Shown piece after piece: positions 1 through 4,397 of a DNA stretch of 7,659 nt. Positions within the stretch are counted from its first letter, which is position 1. Every line of letters starts with the position of its first letter. The DNA is from Pseudomonadota bacterium (lineage in GTDB: Bacteria; Pseudomonadota; Gammaproteobacteria; GCA-001735895), in NCBI GenBank assembly GCA_022545625.1, contig JACZQS010000107.1, positions 1-7,659 on the forward strand, read 5' to 3'. The translations under genes and the position numbers were made by a program. Under the pieces are notes generated by a model. That model did no database searches. It saw only the letters and a list, made by a program, of their open reading frames with translations, and was not told where the DNA came from.

Positions 1-219
1 GATATTGCCGATACCCTGCGCGTTCGAATACCCGAGGCAATTACCAACGGTGAGCTCGAAAGCAGGGCAGGCGTGTCGATGTCTGCCGACAATTCGCACG
101 TTATGATGTGTGGCAATTCGGATATGATCCGGGATGTGAGTGCAGTGCTCGAAGGACGCAATATGCGCAAGCACCGACGCCGCGAACCGGGCCATTTTAC
201 CAGCGAAAAATATCACTAG
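1..219 (+). CDS. fpr: Ferredoxin/flavodoxin--NADP(+) reductase, C-terminal 72 residues (5' end outside window)
   Basis: The reading frame is open from the first base to a TAG stop at 217-219. The family enzyme is a cytoplasmic FAD protein that moves electrons between NADPH and ferredoxin or flavodoxin, feeding Fe-S assembly, radical enzymes and oxidative-stress repair. The visible part is the end of the NADP-binding domain. A GELES segment at residues 18-22 is followed by HVMMCGNSDMIRD at residues 33-45, which matches the E. coli Fpr pattern HVMLCGNPQMVRD from memory. The basic RRREPGHFTSEKYH tail then matches the RRRPGHMTAEHYW ending of that subclass, except that the last residue is His rather than Trp. 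The FAD domain and the start lie to the left and cannot be judged. The next gene on the same strand begins 117 bases downstream. The identification is by remembered similarity of the tail and is fairly secure. Confidence 0.88.
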   Translation, partial: DIADTLRVRIPEAITNGELESRAGVSMSADNSHVMMCGNSDMIRDVSAVLEGRNMRKHRRREPGHFTSEKYH

Positions 220-249
220 CCCGATGGTTCCATATGAGCAAAGAAACTC

Positions 250-255
250 TATAAT
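250..255 (+). promoter_or_regulatory. Candidate -10 element (TATAAT) before the aminotransferase gene
   Basis: A perfect TATAAT hexamer lies 31 bases after the fpr-type stop and about 80 bases before the aminotransferase start. At 16-18 base spacing I see only poor -35 candidates, such as TTCCAT at 228-233, so if this promoter is real it may depend on an activator. The expected transcription start, near 262, falls inside the inverted repeat at 257-274. The hexamer is seen in the sequence; its promoter function is inferred. Confidence 0.4.
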
Positions 256-256
256 A

Positions 257-274
257 CGCCGTCTGTAGACGGCG
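257..274. repeat. Perfect 8-bp inverted repeat in the fpr-aminotransferase gap (possible operator or hairpin)
   Basis: The arms are CGCCGTCT (257-264) and AGACGGCG (267-270 plus 271-274), separated by only GT. As RNA it would fold as a stem of about seven base pairs with a four-base loop. It begins two bases after the TATAAT at 250-255, so as DNA it covers the expected transcription start, a classic repressor position. It could instead be a terminator for the upstream reductase gene, but no T run follows on the plus strand (the next bases are GGTGGAATGG). The symmetry is certain; the function is not. Confidence 0.5.
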
Positions 275-336
275 GGTGGAATGGATTGTCCCCTGGCTAA
301 AACTGATAATACCCTTTGCCATATGAGATTAATAAA

Positions 337-1689
337 ATGAATGCGCCGTTGACCAATACTGCCCTGCTCGAAAAAGACCAGCAACACATGATTCATCCCC
401 TACACCATGCCGCGGGCCACGCCAGCGGCAGGGTATGGGTGAGAGGCGAGGGTTCTTATCTGTTTGACGCCGACGGCAATCGCCTGATCGATGGCCTGTC
501 CGGCCTGTGGAATGTAACCGCGGGCCACGGCCGCCAGGAACTGGCCGATGCGGCCGCCCGTCAAATGCGTGAACTGGCATATGGTTCGTGTTATGCCGGT
601 GCTTCGAACCGGCCGGCTATCGAACTCGCCGAACGTTTGGCGGAACTCTGTTACCCGGGGATTAATAACTTTTATTTTACCTCGGGCGGTGGTGAAGCCA
701 CCGACAGCAGCATCAAGCTTGCCCGGTGGTACTGGAAGACCAGGGGAAGACCCGAAAAGACCAAGGTAATAAGCCGCATCTGGGCTTATCACGGGGTTAC
801 CCTCGCAGCGATGTGCGCCACCGGAATTAGCAGCTATTGGTCCATGTTCGGACCCCGCATTCCTGGCTTTAGTCATATCCCCTCTCCCGACCCTTATCGT
901 TACCCGATGCCCGCGGACGGTTCTTCGCAAGGTATCGCCGCTGCGAATGAGCTGGAAAAGGAAATTTTAGCGCAGGGCCCCGAAACCGTGGCGATGTTCA
1001 TCGCCGAGCCGGTGCAGGGCGCCGGTGGTGTTATCGTGCCACAAGATGATTATTTCCCGCGAATTCGTGAAATTTGCGATCAATACGATGTGTTATTCGT
1101 CGCCGACGAGGTAATAACCGCATTTGGACGTACCGGGAAAATGTTTGCACTCGATCATTACGGCGTACAGCCAGACCTGGTGCAATTTGCCAAGGCTATC
1201 ACCTCCGGTTATGTGCCGCTGGGGGGTATCGGCATGAACGACGATATAGCCGAGCTAGTCAAGGCGAGCGATAAACCCTGGATGCACGCCTATACCTATA
1301 GTGGTCATCCAACTACCTGTGCGGTTGGTCTGGCTACACTGGACATTGTCGAAAACGAAGATTTTCCGGGGCAGGCGGCGAGCAAGGGTGAATATCTGCT
1401 GGAAAAACTGCACGCCGAACTCGATGGTCATCCGCATGTCGGCGAGGTACGCGGCAAAGGCATGATGTGTGGTGTCGAGCTGGTTGAAAGTAAGGACAGT
1501 AAGGAACTTTATCCTGCCGAGTGGGGTGTAGGCCCGAAAATGACCAAAGCGATGATCAGTCATGGACTGTTTACACGAATGCGCAGTGAAGTGGTATGTA
1601 TTGCACCGCCATTGACTACCGAAGAATCTACGCTCGATGATATTGTCAGCGCGGTGCGCGATTCGGTGGTCGACGTGTTCGGTGAGTAG
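337..1689 (+). CDS. Class III PLP-dependent aminotransferase, omega-amino acid/amine:pyruvate type
   Basis: This is a complete 450-residue protein, normal for the family. Such cytoplasmic enzymes move an amino group from an omega-amino acid or amine, usually to pyruvate. With the ATG at 337 as residue 1, a phosphate-binding SGGGEATDSS loop sits at 116-125, followed by YHG at 151-153 with the tyrosine that stacks on PLP. AEPVQGAGG is at 223-231, VADEVITAFGRTG has the cofactor-pairing Asp257, and AKAITSGYVPLGG carries the PLP-binding Lys286. Arg414, ten residues before APPL, aligns with the substrate-carboxylate arginine of omega-transaminases such as that of Vibrio fluvialis, which supports a keto-acid acceptor. 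An in-frame TTG at 316 would add seven residues. I prefer the ATG because a weak GAG lies nine bases upstream of it. The donor substrate (beta-alanine, GABA, putrescine or other) cannot be read from the sequence. The ending lacks the features I recall of taurine:pyruvate aminotransferase. Confidence 0.9.
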   Translation: MNAPLTNTALLEKDQQHMIHPLHHAAGHASGRVWVRGEGSYLFDADGNRLIDGLSGLWNVTAGHGRQELADAAARQMRELAYGSCYAGASNRPAIELAERLAELCYPGINNFYFTSGGGEATDSSIKLARWYWKTRGRPEKTKVISRIWAYHGVTLAAMCATGISSYWSMFGPRIPGFSHIPSPDPYRYPMPADGSSQGIAAANELEKEILAQGPETVAMFIAEPVQGAGGVIVPQDDYFPRIREICDQYDVLFVADEVITAFGRTGKMFALDHYGVQPDLVQFAKAITSGYVPLGGIGMNDDIAELVKASDKPWMHAYTYSGHPTTCAVGLATLDIVENEDFPGQAASKGEYLLEKLHAELDGHPHVGEVRGKGMMCGVELVESKDSKELYPAEWGVGPKMTKAMISHGLFTRMRSEVVCIAPPLTTEESTLDDIVSAVRDSVVDVFGE

Positions 1690-1699
1690 AGCGAATGAC

Positions 1700-1719
1700 G
1701 CGGAGCAACATTACTCCGC
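1700..1719. terminator. Possible bidirectional terminator hairpin between convergent genes
   Basis: GCGGAG at 1700-1705 and CTCCGC at 1714-1719 form a perfect six-base-pair GC-rich stem with an eight-base loop. It sits in the 50-base gap between the stop codons of the aminotransferase (plus strand) and the channel gene (minus strand), where a shared terminator is expected. Neither side has a clear T run, so it is not a canonical intrinsic terminator. The position is the main support. Confidence 0.4.
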
Positions 1720-1739
1720 ATGGTATTCCGAAGCTCACA

Positions 1740-2810
1740 CTACTTTGGCATCTCCTTGATATACAGGTCATGCTTGCTATAAGGAATTTCAATCTTCTCC
1801 TCGATGAATCGTTTATATACCTGGCAATTCAACCTGTCGGTCAGGCGACCGCGTAACACCGGTTGATCGATCCAGCAGAGCAGTTCGAAGTCGAGGCCCG
1901 ATGCGCCGAAGGCACGAAAACGTACGCGTGGTTCCGGGTCTTCGCAGACTGCTTCTTCGTTTAGTGCAATGTTTACCAGTACCTCGCGAACCTTGTCGAT
2001 GTCGGAACCGTAGGCGACGCCTACCGCTATACGGATGCGGTATTTCTCCCCGGGCCCACCGGATTCATTGATGATTTTGGTATTTCCCATCACCGAATTC
2101 GGTACCGTGACCTCTATATCATCACGAGTCAGCAGGCGCGTACTGCGAATGCCGATATGGGTAACTTCACCGCGCTCTCCCGTATCGAGTACCACAAAAT
2201 CACCGATTTTGTAGGGCGCATCGGCGAGGATAAATACCCCGGAAAAAAGGTTCGCCAGCGTGTCCTTGGCGGCAAAACCGATCGCTATCCCGACGATTCC
2301 AGCCGAGGCTAACCAGGCGGTCATGTCGACATGCCAGGTGCTAAAAATTATATAGACCGCGAATACAAATATCGCGATATTGGTAATATTTTCGAACAAC
2401 GGCAGGGTTTGGGGATGCAAAATGCTGATGTGCCGGTCGCTTCGAGCCACATGCCCTAGCACCAGTTTGGTAACCCTCAAAATCAGCACGGCCCAGATCA
2501 AATAAGCGATACTTTGCAGGACTGAATAAATAATAAAATCGAATGGTTCGACAGGTTCGAGTGTATGAACCGCGAGCGCGAGTCCGAGGATGATAATGCT
2601 GCTATAGATCGGGCCGTGCAGCAGCTCGATAAGACGGTCGTCGATTTCGAACTTTGTTTTGACAGCTAAACGTTTTAGCGTTGAAATAATGAACCGATCG
2701 AATATCCACGCGATCAGGACAGAAGCAGCAACCATGCCCAGCGCCTGGATCCAGGGGTAATCATCGAAATAGCCAAAATAGGTTAGCGTGTTTTGCAGGT
2801 CATCAAGCAT
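1740..2810 (-). CDS. MscS-family small-conductance mechanosensitive channel
   Basis: This is a 356-residue inner-membrane protein that would open under membrane tension to release solutes during osmotic downshock. Hydrophobic helices are visible at about 22-44, 66-84, 92-118 and 142-158. They precede the pore-lining helix at about 164-195, which has the Gly/Ala-rich run GIVGIAIGFAAKDTLANLFSG (171-191). The MscS beta domain follows, with KIGDFVVLDTGERGEVTHIG (201-220) and VTVPNSVMGNTKIIN (235-248), and then a cytoplasmic alpha/beta tail to 356. E. coli MscS has three membrane helices; this one appears to have five. By my alignment, Lys182-Asp183 replaces Gln112-Gly113 of E. coli MscS, but a KDTL form is common among homologues. 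The ATG at 2810-2808 is supported by AGGA at 2820-2817, six bases upstream. The gene lies 103 bases downstream of sdaA on the same strand. I see only a weak TAAAAT hexamer (2833-2828), so readthrough from sdaA is possible. Confidence 0.93.
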   Translation of the reverse strand: MLDDLQNTLTYFGYFDDYPWIQALGMVAASVLIAWIFDRFIISTLKRLAVKTKFEIDDRLIELLHGPIYSSIIILGLALAVHTLEPVEPFDFIIYSVLQSIAYLIWAVLILRVTKLVLGHVARSDRHISILHPQTLPLFENITNIAIFVFAVYIIFSTWHVDMTAWLASAGIVGIAIGFAAKDTLANLFSGVFILADAPYKIGDFVVLDTGERGEVTHIGIRSTRLLTRDDIEVTVPNSVMGNTKIINESGGPGEKYRIRIAVGVAYGSDIDKVREVLVNIALNEEAVCEDPEPRVRFRAFGASGLDFELLCWIDQPVLRGRLTDRLNCQVYKRFIEEKIEIPYSKHDLYIKEMPK

Positions 2811-2913
2811 CCGTATTCCTTTCCCCTATTTTATTGTTCAGAGGTTTCCCCGGGTGAAAGATACCATACTCGACTCCGACTTACTTTTGAGACTGTTGAT
2901 ATAACCGGTCTCT

Positions 2914-4293
2914 CTAGCACTCGATAACATTCACCGCCAGTCCACCGCGCGCGGTTTCCTTATACTTGGTCTTCATATCGGCACCGGTTTCACGCATGGT
3001 TTTGATCACCTTGTCGAGCGATACGAAATGCTGGCCATCTCCCCGCATCGCGATTCGCGATGCATTGATCGCTTTAATCGAAGCCATCGCGTTGCGTTCG
3101 ATACAGGGTATCTGCACCAGCCCGCCGATCGGGTCGCAGGTCAATCCGAGGTTGTGCTCCATACCTATCTCGGCGGCATTTTCGACCTGTTCGGGTGTGC
3201 CACCGAGTACTTCAGTGAGAGCACCAGCAGCCATCGAGCAGGCACTGCCGACTTCGCCCTGGCAGCCGACTTCTGAACCGGAAATCGAGGCGTTCTCCTT
3301 GTACAAAATACCGATCGCACCGGCAGTGAGTAAAAATCGGACGATGCCGTCCTCGTCTGCATTGGGGTAAAAGTAGTGGTAATAGTGCATCACCGCAGGA
3401 ATGATGCCGGCCGCGCCATTGGTCGGCGCGGTAACCACACGGCCGCCGGCAGCGTTCTCTTCATTGACCGCGAGCGCGTAGAGATTGACCCAGTCCAGCG
3501 TGGTCAGGGGGTCCTTGTAGGTAATGTTTGGATGTGCATTCAATTTACGGAAAAGATCAGCCGCGCGTCGTTTTACTTTCAATCCGCCCGGCAATATACC
3601 TTCATTACGGCAACCATTGTTGACGCAGGTTTGCATCACTTTCCAGATATTCAACAGGCCGGCACGGATCTCGTCTTCACTGCGCCACAGTTTTTCATTT
3701 TCCATCATCACATCGCTGATACGCATATCGTGATTTGCGCAATGGATTAACAGGTCGACCGCGGTTAAAAAAGGATAGGGCAGCACCGTGTCGTCCAGCT
3801 TGATACGATCGCTGCCAGTTGCGGTTTCATCGACGATGAATCCGCCGCCGACCGAATAAAATGTCGCCCTCGATAATTCATTGCCCTGTCGGTCAAAAGC
3901 GCTGAAAATCATGCCGTTGGAATGAAATGGCAGCCTCTTTTTGCGATGCATGATCAAGTCATTTCTTTCGACAAATACGATGGAATGTCCGCCCAACAGG
4001 TTAATTTTCTGTTTTTGCCTGATTTCAGTCATCCTGGCATCGACCTGCGTGGTATCGATCGACTCCGGCAGTTCGCCCTCAAACCCCAGCATCACCGCCT
4101 TGTCGCTGCCGTGACCCTTGCCGGTCGCGCCGAGAGAACCGAACAGCTCTGTTTTGACGCGGTGGACCTCGATCAGATGACCATCCTTCTGCAGCGCCTT
4201 GACAAACTGGTAAGCTGCTCGCATCGGCCCGACCGTGTGCGAACTTGATGGCCCGATACCGATCGAAAATAATTCAAAAACACTAATTGCCAT
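2914..4293 (-). CDS. sdaA: L-serine ammonia-lyase (L-serine dehydratase), single-chain Fe-S type
   Basis: This cytoplasmic [4Fe-4S] enzyme deaminates L-serine to pyruvate and ammonia without PLP. At 459 residues it matches the fused one-chain bacterial form (E. coli SdaA is about 454). The N-terminal beta domain opens with GIGPSSSHTVGPM at 12-24, the substrate-loop signature. The alpha domain has TAPTNGAAGIIPAV (288-301), ISGSEVGCQGEVGSACSMAA (337-356) and GLTCDPIGGLVQIPCIERNA (383-402). Cys344, Cys386 and Cys397 keep the C-X41-C-X10-C spacing of the cluster ligands described for the Legionella pneumophila enzyme. The chain ends in Cys459, matching that enzyme's C-terminal cysteine, which occupies the active site and inhibits it. 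The start is firm: an in-frame TAG lies at 4305-4303 with no other start codon before the ATG. SdaA, SdaB and TdcG are close paralogues, so the symbol marks the family. It follows gcvP on the same strand by 104 bases, and its serine would come from glycine through serine hydroxymethyltransferase. Confidence 0.95.
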   Translation of the reverse strand: MAISVFELFSIGIGPSSSHTVGPMRAAYQFVKALQKDGHLIEVHRVKTELFGSLGATGKGHGSDKAVMLGFEGELPESIDTTQVDARMTEIRQKQKINLLGGHSIVFVERNDLIMHRKKRLPFHSNGMIFSAFDRQGNELSRATFYSVGGGFIVDETATGSDRIKLDDTVLPYPFLTAVDLLIHCANHDMRISDVMMENEKLWRSEDEIRAGLLNIWKVMQTCVNNGCRNEGILPGGLKVKRRAADLFRKLNAHPNITYKDPLTTLDWVNLYALAVNEENAAGGRVVTAPTNGAAGIIPAVMHYYHYFYPNADEDGIVRFLLTAGAIGILYKENASISGSEVGCQGEVGSACSMAAGALTEVLGGTPEQVENAAEIGMEHNLGLTCDPIGGLVQIPCIERNAMASIKAINASRIAMRGDGQHFVSLDKVIKTMRETGADMKTKYKETARGGLAVNVIEC

Positions 4294-4306
4294 GGGCCAA
4301 TGCTAT

Positions 4307-4310
4307 TCCT
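4307..4310 (-). promoter_or_regulatory. Ribosome binding site of sdaA, unusually far from the start
   Basis: AGGA reads on the minus strand at 4310-4307, leaving 13 bases to the ATG at 4293, longer than the usual five to nine. An in-frame TAG at 4305-4303 blocks any earlier start, and the next methionine codon is residue 24, beyond the conserved SSSHT motif. The ATG is therefore kept despite the long spacing, which may mean modest translation. Confidence 0.45.
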
Positions 4311-4339
4311 GGGACACAAATCAGAACAGGTCCAGATTA

Positions 4340-4354
4340 GATCATACGATGATC
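4340..4354. repeat. Perfect inverted repeat overlapping the sdaA -10 element
   Basis: GATCAT (4340-4345) and ATGATC (4349-4354) are exact reverse complements around a central ACG. The repeat covers the candidate -10 hexamer of sdaA, so a dimeric regulator bound here would compete with RNA polymerase. The symmetry is seen directly; a regulator is inferred, and short 6-bp arms can arise by chance. Confidence 0.45.
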
Positions 4355-4370
4355 CGGGGTTGTTTGCGAA
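4341..4370 (-). promoter_or_regulatory. Candidate sigma70 promoter of sdaA
   Basis: On the minus strand TTCGCA (4370-4365, four of six matches to TTGACA) is followed after 18 bases by TATGAT (4346-4341, five of six matches to TATAAT). Transcription would begin near 4334, giving a leader of about 40 bases before the sdaA ATG. The -10 hexamer lies inside the inverted repeat at 4340-4354. It suggests that sdaA can be expressed separately from gcvP. No experimental support is available. Confidence 0.42.
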
Positions 4371-4379
4371 GCGCCCCGG
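4354..4379 (-). terminator. Possible weak terminator or attenuator hairpin after gcvP
   Basis: CCGGGG (4354-4359) and CCCCGG (4374-4379) form a six-base-pair all-GC stem with a 14-base loop, starting about 18 bases after the gcvP stop in the direction of transcription. No T run follows on the minus strand (ATCATCGTATG comes next), so it is not a standard intrinsic terminator. It might slow or partly end transcription between gcvP and sdaA. It also overlaps the candidate -35 element of sdaA. Confidence 0.3.
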
Positions 4380-4397
4380 GCTTACCTATTCGCGTAT

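Noticed and set aside
234..254. Six-codon open frame (ATG at 234 to TAA at 252-254) as a possible leader peptide
   Set aside because: It has no ribosome binding site, and it lies upstream of the predicted transcription start, so the aminotransferase transcript would not contain it.
291..299. CCCTGGCTA, also found at 7431-7439 at the far end of the window
   Set aside because: A single nine-base match between unrelated contexts, with no extended similarity, is compatible with chance.
400..930. 176-codon open frame on the minus strand inside the aminotransferase gene
   Set aside because: It is antisense to a well-supported family protein, its translation shows no recognisable domain, and it has no independent start context. 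It is a shadow frame.
2889..2912. Inverted repeat GAGAC...GTCTC just after the sdaA stop
   Set aside because: It has five-base arms, a 14-base loop and no T run on the minus strand, so it is likely chance.
2966..4248. Several plus-strand open frames (for example 2966-3370, 3376-3750, 3922-4248) opposite sdaA
   Set aside because: They mirror conserved SdaA coding sequence, have low-complexity or nonsensical translations and match no family I know.
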